DNA of 64,000 bases from Cladocopium goreaui (GCA_947184155.2 CAMXCT020000910.1:20001-84000); one strand, 5' to 3'. Shown: positions 49,906 to 61,893, numbered from the stretch's first letter. A program made the numbers and translations. Notes: generated by a model from the sequence alone, not told the origin.

Positions 49906-49971
49906 CTGCTGAACGGTTTCGTTGGACGTGTGTCCACTTGGGCATTCTGAATGAGTGCGGTCCGCCCCAAT

Positions 49972-50084
49972 CTGGTTGGTGGTATACCTACCCCCCTGAA
50001 AAATATCTGAAAGTCAGTTGGGATGATTATTCCCAACTAAATGGAAAGTCATAATCCAGCCATGTTCCAGTCACCACCAACCAG
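49972..50084. mobile_element. MITE family B copy
   Basis: CTGGTTGGTGGT to ACCACCAACCAG, with 'tctgaaagtcagttgggatg' inside. Confidence 0.8.
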
Positions 50085-50194
50085 CCATCATAAACCCATT
50101 CAACCACCATTAAACCACCATTTTCCATATCTTTTCGAAAATCAAAAAATAGTGAATGTTGGTTTGGATTTTTTCCATTTTTCAATAGTGATTT

Positions 50195-50250
50195 TTCCCA
50201 TTAAACATGGTGATTTTCCATAGTTATGTAATCGTTTACCAGAGAGGGTA
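50195..50250. mobile_element. MITE family A, right part
   Basis: 'ggtgattttccatagttatg' to 'tttaccagagagggta'. A loose MITE B right end follows at 50265-50283. Confidence 0.55.
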
Positions 50251-50299
50251 TTGGAAAAAACACATCTTCCAAACCACCAACCGGATGAGAGTCGGATCA

Positions 50300-50690
50300 G
50301 CTAGTGTGGCTCCCAGTTCGCCCGCACGTTCTCCAAAGCCTCCAGGTTGATATTGCTATTAGTACAATACATTAATGTATTAGTTTGTTCAATGCCTGTT
50401 CAATGCTTATATTATACAGTATATTAATATGAATCATGAATTGCATTTGTATGCTAATATGTAAATATTTTGTATATATATATATTCATGATAATAGTAG
50501 ACTAGTATTTGATATGCATTCAAATATACCTTGGTATTTACCACTAGTATAAGTATACATATAATTAAATCATATAAATATATACCTTGGTATAAACCAC
50601 TATATGTATATATATTAGAAGTATCATAATACATATTTAGATCGTCGTTTACATATAAAATCCATTGTATAGATCGAAAATGTTATTATA
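50300..50690. other. AT-rich non-coding stretch
   Basis: 'taccttggtataaaccacta' near 50582 partly repeats 50528-50550. No gene. Confidence 0.4.
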
Positions 50691-50699
50691 AAATAAATA

Positions 50700-51590
50700 C
50701 GAATAACTATACATATACGAATAAATATACGAATAGATATACATATACATATACATATACAAATGCACATATACATATACACATATACACATACATATAC
50801 ACATATACATATACACATATACATATATACATATACATATACACATATATACATGTCTACATATCTACATATCTACATATATACATATATACATATATAC
50901 ATATATACATATATACACATATACATATCTACATATCTACATATCTACATATCTACATATATACATATATACATATATACATATATACATATATGCATAT
51001 ATACATGTATACATATATACATGAAAACATATTTACATATATACATGTATACATACATACATACATACATATATACATACACACATATACATATACACAT
51101 ATACATATACACATATACACATACATATACACATATACATATACACATACATATACACATATACATATACACGTATACAAATACACATATACACATACAT
51201 ATACACGTATACATATACACATATACATATATACATATACACATATACATATATACATATACATATACACATATATACATATCTACATGTCTACATATCT
51301 ACATATCTACAAATCTACATATATACATATATACATATATACATATATACATGTATACATATATACATATCTACATATCTACATATATACATATACACAT
51401 ATATACAGATATACATATATACATTTATGCATATATACATGTATACATATATACATATCTACATATTTACATATATACATAAATACATACATACATATAT
51501 ACATATATACATATCTACATATCTACATATCTACTTATCTACATATCTACATATATACATATATACATATACATATACATATTGTCATGG
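50700..51590 (+). repeat. (ACATAT/ACATAC)n microsatellite, about 0.9 kb
   Basis: Alternating purine-pyrimidine hexamers, with zones of 'acatatctac', 'acatatac' and 'acatatat'. Long open frames on both strands here (His-Ile-Tyr and Cys-Ile-Tyr repeats) are artefacts of the periodicity. Confidence 0.92.
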
Positions 51591-52060
51591 TAATGATATA
51601 TGAGATACACATATATCCTTAGTCAATCCATATATGGTATGTTATATATAAATGTTAATGGTAATATACTAATGGTCATGATGGTTCATATGGTCATACA
51701 ACGGTCAAAAAACATTGTCACAGGGACTATCATGGTTATGTCATTGGATTTGCTTCCATTGAATTACTCAATAATCAACCAAAATTGGGAATGGTTTATG
51801 GTCTTGATGTCATTGGGTTTACATCCATTGATAACCCATTAACATATTTCCATAAGCAAATATAATTTAATATAGCATATAATATATTGGTTCCATGCTC
51901 GTTTTGGGGAGCCTCGAAAATGGAGTTTTGGGAAAGTAACATCCTTTTAAGATGAGGCAGTGCTATTTGTTTTTTCTTTACAAAGGTGCTGTGACTTTCA
52001 AAGGGGTGGTTTTCTAAAAAAAAAAAGTTTGGATGTGTCTCGTATTCCATGCAGAAATTG
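51591..52060. other. Unassigned sequence
   Basis: 'gtcattggatttgcttccat' at about 51740 is echoed by 'gtcattgggtttacatccat' at about 51809. No gene recognised. Confidence 0.35.
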
Positions 52061-52260
52061 CTGGATAGATATGGATCTAAGGGCAGGCTCCCCCCCCAAT
52101 TCCCCCTCCCGGCCCCCCTCCCACATTTGCAAGACCCTCCACGACCTCCCGCCTCCCCCCCCCTCCAGGGTTGTGCTGTCTCCATGTGGGACGATCTTCA
52201 ACAGGCTAACATGCTAGAATTCTGCCAGGTTCCTCTTCCTCGAATTCCCGTAACCAAACT
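52060..52260. other. C-rich segment, possible exon fragment
   Basis: Pyrimidine-rich runs ('ccccccccaattccccctcc' type). The minus frame gives WRVLQMWEGGREGELGGEPA. Low complexity, so coding is doubtful. Confidence 0.2.
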
Positions 52261-52499
52261 CTTTGACCATTTGACCAGAAAAACAAAACTTTGAAATCGA
52301 GTTTTGTGAAAAAAAGTGACTAAATGAGTTTCCCGTAAAGAGCGGGTGACCTATATCAATATATTCATTCTATCCACTAACAATATCCGTATATAGCCAA
52401 TATACAGATATATATATATATATATATGTATATATATTTCTTCACATATAATCAATTCTCAACATCTATTGGTATCATCCCCATTTTTCACTACCCACT

Positions 52500-52650
52500 C
52501 GTCTCCTGTTTCAGCATCTTCTCCGCTAAGACCTGTGGCGTAGGCGCCGCTTCACAGCGTTCGATGGGGACCTTCTGCTCCTCACGCGATCGCCGCCGAG
52601 CGGACCCGACGAAGCTTGATCGGAAGAAATGTGCCAAGTTTAGTATATAG
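52500..52650 (+). other. GC-richer island, possible exon
   Basis: The plus frame reads SAKTCGVGAASQRSMGTFCS then SRDRRRADPTKLDRKKCAKF before a TAG. Basic and unrecognised. Confidence 0.22.
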
Positions 52651-52775
52651 TGATACTGTGTGTATGAAGTTTAAGTAAACATAACTAAACTACATGTTTC
52701 CGACGAAACCATCTTGATGGAAAGAAATATGCCAACCGTAAACTAAAAAATGCCATTGTCAAAAGATGGTACATG

Positions 52776-52894
52776 CAAGGTGGTGCCCCCCCCAGTGATG
52801 TTTGTGGGTTTATAAACCATAGTATATCCTCCATAAACCCTAGTGAAATTGGAGTTATGTTCACCAAGTTAGCTAACTAAGGGGCACCACCTTG
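52776..52894. mobile_element. MITE family C copy, AAGGTGGTGCC subtype
   Basis: CAAGGTGGTGCCCCCC and GGGGCACCACCTTG. Confidence 0.77.
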
Positions 52895-53020
52895 TGGTTT
52901 ATGGTCATCCTACTATCATTCGGGATTCCTGATCTGGATTGATGGCCATCCAAGTGTTTGTGAAGTCCGAAACGATGGTCGCTAATGTGGTTAAAACAAT
53001 AATGTGGTTGAAACAATAAT

Positions 53021-53117
53021 GTGGTTGGTGGTTTCAACCATCATGAAAATATTAGTCAATGGGAAGGATTATCCCATATATTATGGAAAATAAAAAATGT
53101 TTGAAACCACCAACCAG
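53021..53117. mobile_element. MITE family B copy
   Basis: GTGGTTGGTGGT to ACCACCAACCAG. A 'aacaataatgtggttg' repeat leads into it. Confidence 0.76.
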
Positions 53118-53642
53118 ATAATAAACCATCCCCCAAATCACCATAAATAGGTGGTATAAAATATTCCCAAATGGGTGGTTTATTCTTGTTTTAACCACGT
53201 TATGGCGGTATGAAAAATTAGGGCCCCAAAGGACTTTATAGGCGGGTAGCCAAATCATTAGTTCCAACATGGCAGCTAGACTCTCAAAGTTCTCGGGAAT
53301 GTCTATACAATGTTGTGAGTATGGTTTTACTACTACTTACCAGAACACTTCGCTAAACCATGCCAAACCAATATTGAAACCATCAACTCAGTCATTCCAT
53401 TAGTCTTATTTTTGGCGGGTGGAATAATCATTTACTACTTAATTACTAAGACTTACTATTGGTTAATATTTCTGATATCCCATTATCCCTATGTTTAGCA
53501 GACCGCATCATTTCTTGCGGTCTTATCGCCATTTTCAACCCGGATAATTCACCTTTTTTCACCGTTTCGATGATCCTCCGTTTGTTGTTGAGTCTCGTTT
53601 CACCATGTCTCACCTAAGATTTAGGCATGTAATATCAATTAT
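53118..53642. other. Unassigned sequence
   Basis: No gene or intact element recognised. Confidence 0.35.
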
Positions 53643-53746
53643 TACCCTCTGGTAAACATACAAAAAGCTATTGAAAATGGCCCATAGAAATAGTTGAAGT
53701 ACTTATTAAAGTGGTGATTTTCCATACTTAGGTTTACCAGAGGGTA
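53643..53746. mobile_element. MITE family A copy
   Basis: TACCCTCTGGTAAAC to 'ggtttaccagagggta'. Short by about 5 bp in the right arm. Confidence 0.77.
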
Positions 53747-53863
53747 GACCCAACTGACGCCCATGGGTGATTAGAAAAACATTCAGAATAACCATTTATC
53801 AATACCATCCGTCTACTAATCATGTCAACCAACTAAGATTCATTTCATATTCAGCAATGAGAT

Positions 53864-53969
53864 TACCCTCTGGTAAACTAACAGTTTGCTATTGAAAATG
53901 GCCATTTATAGTGAGTTTTCTCATGAAAAATTGTGATTTTCCATAGTTATGTTAGTTTACCAGAGGGTA
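53864..53969. mobile_element. MITE family A copy
   Basis: Both ends intact, 106 bp, 117 bp from the previous copy. Confidence 0.8.
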
Positions 53970-54157
53970 AACCCCAGCATTTTTCTACCTGGAATCAAGA
54001 GTAAACCCCGACTAAGAAGCATATACCACTGACGTTCAATTATGATTTAGTTCGATCAGAAGATTCCTAGCCGCTCTGATATGTGATGCTTTGGTGTTTA
54101 AATATCCATTCTCACCTGGTAAACACCCAAGTCACTGGATGATGCATATATATATAT

Positions 54158-54257
54158 AGGTAAATTATAATATTTCACTAACCTGAATTAATGAAATTTT
54201 GGGATGATTCCTCTTATTAATTGACCATGATTCCAGTGAGGTCGTTATAATTTACCC
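54158..54257. mobile_element. MITE family F copy, internally deleted
   Basis: AGGTAAATTATAATATTTCA to GTCGTTATAATTTACCC. It lacks 'gggagaacagtga'. The LINE target sequence is intact and unoccupied. Confidence 0.75.
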
Positions 54258-54611
54258 ATATATATATACTATGGCCATATAATTAGCTATACAAATCTAT
54301 ATAGGCATAATAATGTATATACACACATTATACACCCACGTATATGAGTAACTGTCACACTCATTGGCACTTAACGAGACTTAATGCTTATCCCGGATTA
54401 ATAACCCCGAAGTCTTTTAACATGGGTTCCCAAAATAGTGATGTTTTCCCTCGATAAACGTAACCCCCCTAGTTGGTAAACTAGAGGTTTATTCATCCTG
54501 GGTTGATATTCATAACCCGGTATAATATATGGTATAGCTACTGCACTTTAACAAGCGGGAATCGGGAATAGAATCTATATATATATATTCCTATATCTAA
54601 TCATTAGAGAT
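54258..54611. other. Unassigned sequence
   Basis: (TA)n at 54258-54267 and 54575-54590. No gene. Confidence 0.35.
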
Positions 54612-54717
54612 ATACCCTCCGGTAATTTAACATAGCAATTGAAAATTGCCATGTACAGTTGTTTTATACATTAATAATGGTGCTGTTCTATAGCTACGTT
54701 ACTTTACCAGAGGCTAT
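54612..54717. mobile_element. MITE family A copy, diverged
   Basis: TACCCTCCGGTAATTTAAC to 'gttactttaccagaggcta'. Confidence 0.66.
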
Positions 54718-54873
54718 ATCAAACATATGGGGATATTATGATCATAATAACCATTACATAGCCATTATTATAACCATTATATAACCATTATTTACCAGAG
54801 GGTCATCAATAGTGTCCTTTTATGAAAAATAGACGGGTCGCTTTGGGGTATTTGTTCGTATCATCTACCTATT

Positions 54874-54973
54874 CTGGTTGGTGGTTTCAACCCCTCTGAA
54901 AAATATTAGTCAGTTGGGATGATTATTCCCAATATATGGAAAAATAATCCAAATGTTCCAAACCACCAACCAG
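54874..54973. mobile_element. MITE family B copy
   Basis: 100 bp with intact termini. It is flanked by TATT on the left and TATT on the right. Confidence 0.82.
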
Positions 54974-55048
54974 TATTGGTTGTGAACAATTGGCGCTGAA
55001 CCGCCTCTTCTTTCATCAACCAGCCAGTGGACATCTACGAATATAGCA

Positions 55049-55200
55049 ATCCCATTATAATCCCATTATAATCCCATTATAATCCCATTATAATCCCATT
55101 AAGTCTCATTGAATCCCATTATAATCCCATAATAATCCCATTATAATCCCATTATAATCCCATTAAGTCTCATTATAATCCCATTCCCATTAAGTCCCAC
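55049..55200 (+). repeat. (AATCCCATTAT)n tandem array
   Basis: About twelve 11-bp units, with 'aagtctcatt' variants interspersed. Confidence 0.88.
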
Positions 55201-55249
55201 AAGGATATCCTATTTCTGATAAACAATCACCCCTTCCAGTACCTCACAA

Positions 55250-55410
55250 CTTGGGCCCTTCGTTTTGGTTGTTCGCGCGCCTTGCCCCCGGGGAACTTCA
55301 CGGTGACATCACTCCCGGCCACGCCACGGACCATGGCCAACTGCCAGGGCGATGGCGCATCCTGGCATCGTTTCACTCACTCTGCGCGGCCATTTGAAGC
55401 AGGAAATGAC
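55250..55410 (-). other. GC-rich island, possible exon
   Basis: The minus strand reads DAPSPWQLAMVRGVAGSDVT then VKFPGGKAREQPKRRAQ. The plus strand is open too. Not recognised. Confidence 0.22.
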
Positions 55411-55623
55411 ATTTGAAGCCGGTACCATCTGGTCTATTTAACGCTGAGCTGGACAATCACCATTTGTCAAGAACGGTAAATCATCAATATGTTTTTAAGC
55501 ACGACAAATCATCATCATGGAACTCAATGGGCCATCTTCCATTGCTATCTTTAATAACAGAGGCTCAACTCATGGATCACTCAGGGTTTAATGTGGACAT
55601 ATGATGAAGATATCGTTTAATAT

Positions 55624-55735
55624 CTGATTGGTGGTGCAATAACCATCTTGAAAAATGATGGAGTTCGTCAATGGGAAGGATGACATTCCATATATGAAAT
55701 GGAAAATAATCCAAATGATTGAAACCACCAACCAG
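55624..55735. mobile_element. MITE family B copy
   Basis: CTGATTGGTGGT to ACCACCAACCAG, 'caataaccatcttgaaaaat' subtype. Confidence 0.77.
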
Positions 55736-55888
55736 ATATAATTTGCCATAAATGAGAAAATATGGGTATAGCGGGTTTGTCAGTGGGTTTTCAGTGGATC
55801 GACCCATGACAACATATGACAACAATCTCCGATCTTACGCGTGAAAACTGAAATGGTAGATTCTGAAACAAATCCCATTCTAGCTTTC

Positions 55889-55985
55889 AATGAATTGGTT
55901 TTGTTGGGAAAATCTTCACTGGAAACAATCGATTTCCCCATGAAATATCGGGTTTTCCTGTCAATTGTCCCTTAAACCAATCCCA
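55889..55985. mobile_element. MITE family G copy, diverged
   Basis: 'caatgaattggttttgttgg' to 'ccttaaaccaatcccattct', sharing 'ccatgaaatatcgggttttc' with the 11503 copy. A family A right part abuts it (55986-56061). Confidence 0.58.
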
Positions 55986-56061
55986 TTCTGACTTGAATAG
56001 TTGATTTACCCATTCAGAATGGTAATTTTCTATAGCAAACTGATTTTTTTACCAGAGGCTA

Positions 56062-56612
56062 ACTTCAAAAAAAATCACTGGCAAACGCACCGAGGTCCAT
56101 GCGCCCATGCGCACCAGTCGCCTCTTCGGGATTGATGGTGACATTTGTGTTGTTCATGCTGGTCATGCTGTCGTTCGCCTTAGCAGCTTAGCTGCTGCTG
56201 TCGTTCGCTGCAAATCATGGGGAGAAAAATGATCTGAATGCTGGTAAAACAATGCCATGTTTACCACACGAAAAAAATCACCATTTTTAGGTATGTTTAC
56301 CATTCCCAAATGGGTGGTTGCTTCTCATTCTATCCCCTTTTTAATGAGTAATTATTTTAAACTATGAGGAACAATAATTAAGCATGTCGAATATTGTCGG
56401 TCAGTCTTGTTAGTTGGTGATCATCCTTAAATATTTGTGTCATTCCTGATAATGATTTTCCTCATCAGTTTTTACCTAAAGCATTACGATGAACATCACT
56501 GGGGGGTTACTTGGATGTGCATCCCACTTACGATCCGTAGCTAATAACCCTAGCAAATGCCAGCTAGATTAATGGAAACATCAGCAGTTTTATGGACTAT
56601 ATGTGACTATAT
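56062..56612. other. Unassigned sequence
   Basis: 56080-56215 is GC-richer, with 'tgctgtcgttcgc' duplicated (about 56168 and 56198). No supported gene. Confidence 0.35.
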
Positions 56613-56708
56613 CTGGTTGGTTGTTTGAACCCCTCTGAAAAATATTAGTCAGCTGGGGTTACTATTCCCAATATGGAAAAATAAAAAGTGTTCCAAACCA
56701 CCAACCAG
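56613..56708. mobile_element. MITE family B copy
   Basis: CTGGTTGGTTGT to ACCACCAACCAG, flanked by ATAT on both sides. Confidence 0.79.
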
Positions 56709-56955
56709 ATATTATATACATGGGTTATGTTCTCCATTTACGATCCCTAGGATGAACCCCTAAGCAGAAACCAACGAAGTCATTGGGATTCTTTAGCTTC
56801 AGCCAAAAATGAGCGGGGAAAAATACCCCTATCCATCCCATCCCATGATACAATATTCCCAACATACTATAGTACTAACAAACAAGGGTTAACCTACTAT
56901 TGTTATAACCTATTTTTTTGTCTTAGTACATATTCCTTAATTATGGCTTATAGTT

Positions 56956-57061
56956 ACCCTCTGGTATACTAACATAGCTATGAAAAATCACCATTTATAA
57001 TAGGTAAATCAACTATTTCCATGGGCAATTTTCTATAGCTATGTTAAATTGCCAGAGGGTA
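56956..57061. mobile_element. MITE family A copy
   Basis: TACCCTCTGGTATAC to 'ttaaattgccagagggta'. The arms are in reversed module order compared with 32926. Confidence 0.78.
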
Positions 57062-57510
57062 TAACAATATGAACGCTGATCCCATAGTGTTAATATGTAT
57101 ACGATCAGCTCACCAGTTAGATCATATCCTGATCCCATCAGGATTATACCGGTAGCCACTGATAGTTTGAAAAAGAAAGCCACCAATATCCCATGTTGTA
57201 TTCTACTGTGTGTCAAAAAAAGTCCCACATCATCAAAATTGACCTAATATACATTTGAATATATAATTGACCTAATATTATAGTCCCAAATGTACTTAAT
57301 ATAAATATATACATATATATATATATATATATCTAACGTCAAAAGGTTTAACTGATTTTATTTGAATATATGACATTATATGACTATATCACTGGTTTCA
57401 TAAAACCCAATCAACAGATTGGCCAATCCGAATAATTCACCAGTTAGTACATATTCCTTTTTACTGCCAATTAAATTCGAAAAGGAATTCACAATTCAAC
57501 AAGGTTGTGG
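57062..57510. other. Unassigned AT-rich stretch
   Basis: (TA)n at 57308-57332. No gene. Confidence 0.35.
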
Positions 57511-58626
57511 TTATTCCCCACCTGCCAGGTGAGGGTTGTTAGATTTTATCAGAGTTGTTCTCCTTCTTCTCCTTCTCCTTCTCCTCCTTCTCCCCCTTCT
57601 AATCCACCTTCTCGTCCACCTCCTCTGCATCCACTTCCAGGTCCACTTCTGCCACTTCCATGTCCACTTCCGCCTTGCCAACTCTTCGCCAAGCTCTTCG
57701 CCAACTTCCGCACGCAATGGGCACTGCTGGACCTCAACTGCAAGGGTCTGAGCGCAGTGGGCACCGCTGGACCTCAACCTGTGACCCGCCGAGTTGAGTG
57801 AGCACCGCTGGACCTCAACCTGCAGTGAGCACCGCTGGACCTCAACCTGGGACCCGCCGAGCTCAGTGAGCACCGCTGGACCTCAACCTGGGACCCGCCG
57901 AGCTCAGTGAGCACCGCTGGACCTCAACCTGGGACGCGCCGAGCTCAGTGAGCACTGCTGGACCTCAACCTGGGACCTTCCGAGCTCAGTGAGCACCGCT
58001 GGACCTCAACGGCCAGAGAGAATGCCAGAAGATATGCCAGATAGAACGCCAGATAGCATGTCAGATAGAATGCCGCCAGAAGATATGCCAGATAAAATGC
58101 CAGAAGGTATGCCAGATAAAGTGCCAGAATGTTTGCCAGATAGAATGCCAGAAGATTTGCCAGAACATATGCCAGAAAATATGCCAGTTAGAGTGCCAAA
58201 AGATATGCCAGATAGAATGCCAGATCGAATGCCAGAAGATATGCCACATACATAGATTGGCAGAAAGTGGGCCAGAAGATATGCAGGATAGAATGCTAGA
58301 AAGAAGATTTGCCAGACAAACGCGACTAGAACATAGGGACAAAGAATGGCAGAAGATAACCCAGATAGAATACAAGATCATGTCGAGTAGAATTTTAGTG
58401 GATCACTCGCTTTGCTGGGTTCTGGGTCAAGCAAGCTCAAGCCAAAGCAAGTTGTCTTGTGGAACTGATGATGTGTTTGACCAAAAAAACGCAATGGCTT
58501 GCTTGCAAAGGGAGTGGCTGGTATCTATGTGATCTTCACCATGAAGATATGACAGAAGATATGTCAGAAGATTTGCCAGTAACAACACGTATAAATGTCA
58601 TGGTGGGGATCACTCGAAGTAAAGTA
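57511..58626. repeat. Composite minisatellite block, copy 2, inverted
   Basis: The mirror-order relative of 12801-13730. It begins with 'ccacctgccaggtgagggtt', then a pyrimidine tract (57550-57620), then roughly 41-bp units carrying GCTGGACCTCAACC (57715-58010), then 'gccagaagatatgccagata' units (58015-58330), and ends with 'aaatgtcatggtggggatca' near 58592. About 230 bp of non-repetitive sequence (58330-58560) has no counterpart in copy 1. The plus strand encodes MPEDMPDRM repeats. Confidence 0.8.
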
Positions 58627-58677
58627 ATTCCTCTTTAATGGCATTCACCAGATATTCCAATTCAACAGTTTGATGGG

Positions 58678-58789
58678 TACCCTCTGGTAAACTAACAGTT
58701 TGCTATTGAACATGGCCATAGAAATAGTGAGTTTTCTTATGAAAAATAGTGGATCTTTCCATAGCTATGTAAACGTTTACCAGAGGGTA
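58678..58789. mobile_element. MITE family A copy
   Basis: Intact TACCCTCTGGTAAAC and GTTTACCAGAGGGTA ends, with the 'gtggatctttccatag' variant. Confidence 0.78.
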
Positions 58790-58832
58790 GTTATAATTAA
58801 AATATCAGCCATGAAAAACCACTTCGATCAGT

Positions 58833-58975
58833 ACAAGGTGGGGCCCTCTGGATAGCGTTCAGTTGGTGAACAGAATGAACGAATTTCACTATGGTTTATG
58901 ATACTTATAACTATAGTTAATGTGGGTTTAAAGTAATTATAGCCAAGTTAGTTTATAACTTTATAACTATAGTTA
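58833..58975. mobile_element. MITE family C remnant
   Basis: ACAAGGTGGGGCCCTCTGG at the left. The right end decays into 'aactatagttataac' repeats. Confidence 0.5.
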
Positions 58976-59057
58976 TAACTATTCATAACTATGGGTTCAT
59001 GATCACTATGATTTACTAATTGGTTAATAATAATCCAAAAAAAACCGTTCGATCTGT

Positions 59058-59172
59058 CTGGGTAAATTATAAAAATTCACTAATCTGAATTAAGGCCATT
59101 TGGGGATGAGTTCCCTCAAATAAACCATGATTCCAGTGAGGGAGAACAGTGAGGTCGTTATAATTTACCCAG
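59058..59172. mobile_element. MITE family F copy
   Basis: 115 bp, CTGGGTAAATTATAA to TTATAATTTACCCAG. An unoccupied LINE target. Confidence 0.85.
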
Positions 59173-60359
59173 TGGAATTATATTCTAAACGCCGATCCCA
59201 GCGTCCGTCAGTCTAGGCTTCGGCTGCACCAACACCACAGTGCCATCCTCTAACTTCATTGGGCCTCGATTTCATCGGGTGGAACAACTTACCATGGAAA
59301 GAAAGTGAGTTTTAGGATCATGGTTTAATAGTGGTTAATGTTTGCTAATGATGGTTGTATCATACTTTCCCAGCAAAGGATGGAGTTTGAATTGATGTTA
59401 GTGCAGTACAGCAATAATTCATAAACCACCCATATAAAATGATGGTTTACAGCACCCATACAACCGGTAGAATTGGGGACGGTTGATTATTGCTTTACCA
59501 ATTAGGTTCAAAAGTGGAATTGAGTTCAAAACCACAACAACAATGGGAATTTAAGCAGCAAACTCTGAATTTGACATGATTTAGCGAGCAAAAACACTGT
59601 CATGCATTTGGATCTAAGCAACAACTATGAATTTTATCGTGGTGATTAAACGGAAAATCCAAAAGGAACCTTGGTTTTAGAGGTGTCCTGAAAATTTTGT
59701 TCCTTAAACAATTTCTGGGATTCCAATAGAATCTGCCAGTTTTGATCCATGTGCCGGTAAGGTAAGAGAAGGAATCTGTTGACGATGTCCTGTTGATTTT
59801 CTGAACAGCTGTGATTAAAATGGAATCAGTTGATCAATGATTTTGCACAAAAATAGAAGAGTTAAATCCTACTGTACTCAAATTGAGTAAGTCACTTTTC
59901 TATTTTTTGGGGTTTACTATATGGGTTATTCTCCAGTGCCATGTTTTATTCCCAGAGGGTAAACCTGGTTGAACGGTAGTATTGTATAAAGGTTGGTTCA
60001 TTTTGCCATGTGGATGGAGGATCATGCTTATAATCATTCTGGGAGGCAGGGACTGGCAGGAAATAGGTTACCAATTATTTATCAATATGCTGTCCCATAT
60101 GATATAGCCATTGATATTATATCTCATTCTATCCCGATTAAATGGAGATAACCCTAAAGTACAAGCTCCAAGTATCTCAAAGTGATACCGCCAAAAACAT
60201 GCCCTTGCTGCTGTTTTTTTTTGGTCGGGAATTCGAGGCTTGCCGTGAGTGGGGACAAGGCTCCCATCACCAGCTTCTGAAGCGCTCACGCGCAACGGTG
60301 TCATCAAACACGACTGGTTTTTTTTGAACAAGCCATGAAGGTTTCTAGCAATTTAACCT
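59173..60359. other. Unassigned sequence
   Basis: A short GC-richer piece at 59195-59285 (plus frame FGCTNTTVPSSNFIGPRFHR) could be exonic. The remainder, to 60359, shows nothing recognisable. Confidence 0.3.
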
Positions 60360-60449
60360 CCATTAACTAGTTCGTTATATCTACCATAAACCATAGAATT
60401 CAGCCACTTATAAGGCAACTGAACGCTATCTTGGGGGCCCCATCCTGTA
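60360..60449. mobile_element. MITE family C, right part
   Basis: 'attaactagttcgttatatc' to TTGGGGGCCCCATCCTGT. Confidence 0.6.
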
Positions 60450-60727
60450 CCACGTATTTGAATTTTGCTGAGTTGGTGATTTCTTGATTTCCCCCATTGG
60501 TCGATACCACATTTTCCGAACACTGAAGCAAATCCAAGAGATTCCAAGAGACAATCGATAAAAACTGTGGTAAACCCAATGCCATAAACTTTAACCATCG
60601 CAGCAAAGCATCAGGGGGTCATTTAAAGTCATCCCTTAACAGTAGATCCAACTGTTTTTATATAAAATGGGAAGGTATATACAACTTATCAAACAAAAAA
60701 ATGGGGATGGTCAACCATTCTTTGGTT

Positions 60728-60875
60728 TCCCCTCTGGTAATTTTGAACATGGCAGGGAAATCCCCTATAGATGGGTACCACCCAGTACACTAACATAACT
60801 ATGGAAAATCACTTTTAAGAACGTGAAAATAAACTATCAATAAACAATTTTCCATAGCTATGTTAAATCATCATA
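60728..60875. mobile_element. MITE family A remnants
   Basis: A stray left end 'cccctctggtaattttgaac', then a badly eroded copy with 'taactatggaaaatcact' and 'ttttccatagctatgttaaa'. Confidence 0.45.
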
Positions 60876-61149
60876 TGGGATAATGGATATTACATATATA
60901 TAATGGATACTAATGGCGATGTTCAATAGCTATGTCATTGTTAAATTACAAGATTGTATTTCAATAGGAAAATCAAAGAAGTGAATGATGGATAATCCAG
61001 AGGCGACCAAAAGTGGATCTACCCCAGATATATTTTGTTGTTGGTTTAGATTCAACCTATAAAAACTAGATAGTTATAAGTATCATAAACCAGAGTAAAA
61101 TTAAAGTTATGTTCACCAACTTAGCTATGATACATCAGCTATAAATCCC
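60876..61149. other. Unassigned sequence with a decayed family C interior
   Basis: 61035-61130 matches family C internal words ('ataaccagagtaaaattaaa', 'ttatgttcaccaacttagct' type) without ends. Confidence 0.35.
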
Positions 61150-61640
61150 ATGAAATCCCAATTTTTGTTGGGTAGATCAGCATGTTCCAACTGTAAACGA
61201 GGGCCCCACTCCAAGTCCAAGAGACCCAAGTGTCGATCCATTGGCACACCTACAAGGCATCGCAGTGAAACATGCGGCATGGATACTATCCAGACTGATC
61301 CATTAAGCTATGAATTTCATGAATCATCCAGTGCGAAAGAGCCATACGAACCGCCATATACCCTCCAGTAAATTAACACTTCGACCCTGCCAGTCATCGG
61401 GGTTGGAAGATTAGTTTCCACTAAGAATGGGTTTCTTGTCAGGGTCTATGTTAATTTACCAAGGGTAACATCTGTATTCACGAGTACTGATGAAATCAGC
61501 ATGTTTGTTGAAGCAGCACGTTGCAAAACAAGTCCGACCCAAGATGACCCTGAAAAATCCAAGCGAAAAGCCAGGCACAGTGATGGTCGGGCTATGGCCT
61601 GTATTATAAGAAGGTAAGACACCCACATTGGATACATATC
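61150..61640 (+). CDS. Exon-like region interrupted by a MITE, unknown product
   Basis: Before the MITE, the plus frame reads GRSACSNCKRGPHSKSKRPK and CRSIGTPTRHRSETCGMDTI to EPYEPP. After it, the same frame reads TSVFTSTDEISMFVEAARCK and TSPTQDDPEKSKRKARHSDG, then a TAA. Both halves are GC-richer and have similar basic, Ser/Lys-rich composition, so I suspect one coding region split at 61359-61467. Not recognised. The element length would break the frame, so the result is a pseudogene, or the MITE lies in an intron. Confidence 0.27.
61359..61467. mobile_element. MITE family A copy, 'gaccctgcc' subtype
   Basis: TACCCTCCAGTAAATTAAC to 'gttaatttaccaagggta', at a TA site. Confidence 0.75.
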
Positions 61641-61790
61641 TGATTTATAGCTATCTGATGTCTATGTGATGTAATGGTTAATGTATCTCATGATGTCAGA
61701 TACATATAACCAGATCACTATGTATGGCATTGTATGGCTAATATATGGTTAATATTATCATGTTATTCATACATAACATCCTTATAAATT

Positions 61791-61893
61791 CTGGTTGGTG
61801 GTTTCAACCCCTCTGAACAATATGAAAGTCAAATGGGAGTATTGTTCCCAACTGAATGGACAAATAACCCACATGTTCCAAACCACCAACCAG
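61791..61893. mobile_element. MITE family B copy
   Basis: CTGGTTGGTGGT to ACCACCAACCAG, core 'gggagtattgttcccaac'. Confidence 0.82.

Noticed and set aside
50763-51622. Long open frames rich in His-Ile-Tyr-Thr or Cys-Ile-Tyr on both strands
   Set aside because: They are produced by the ACATAT microsatellite, which has no stop codons in several frames; there is no gene context.
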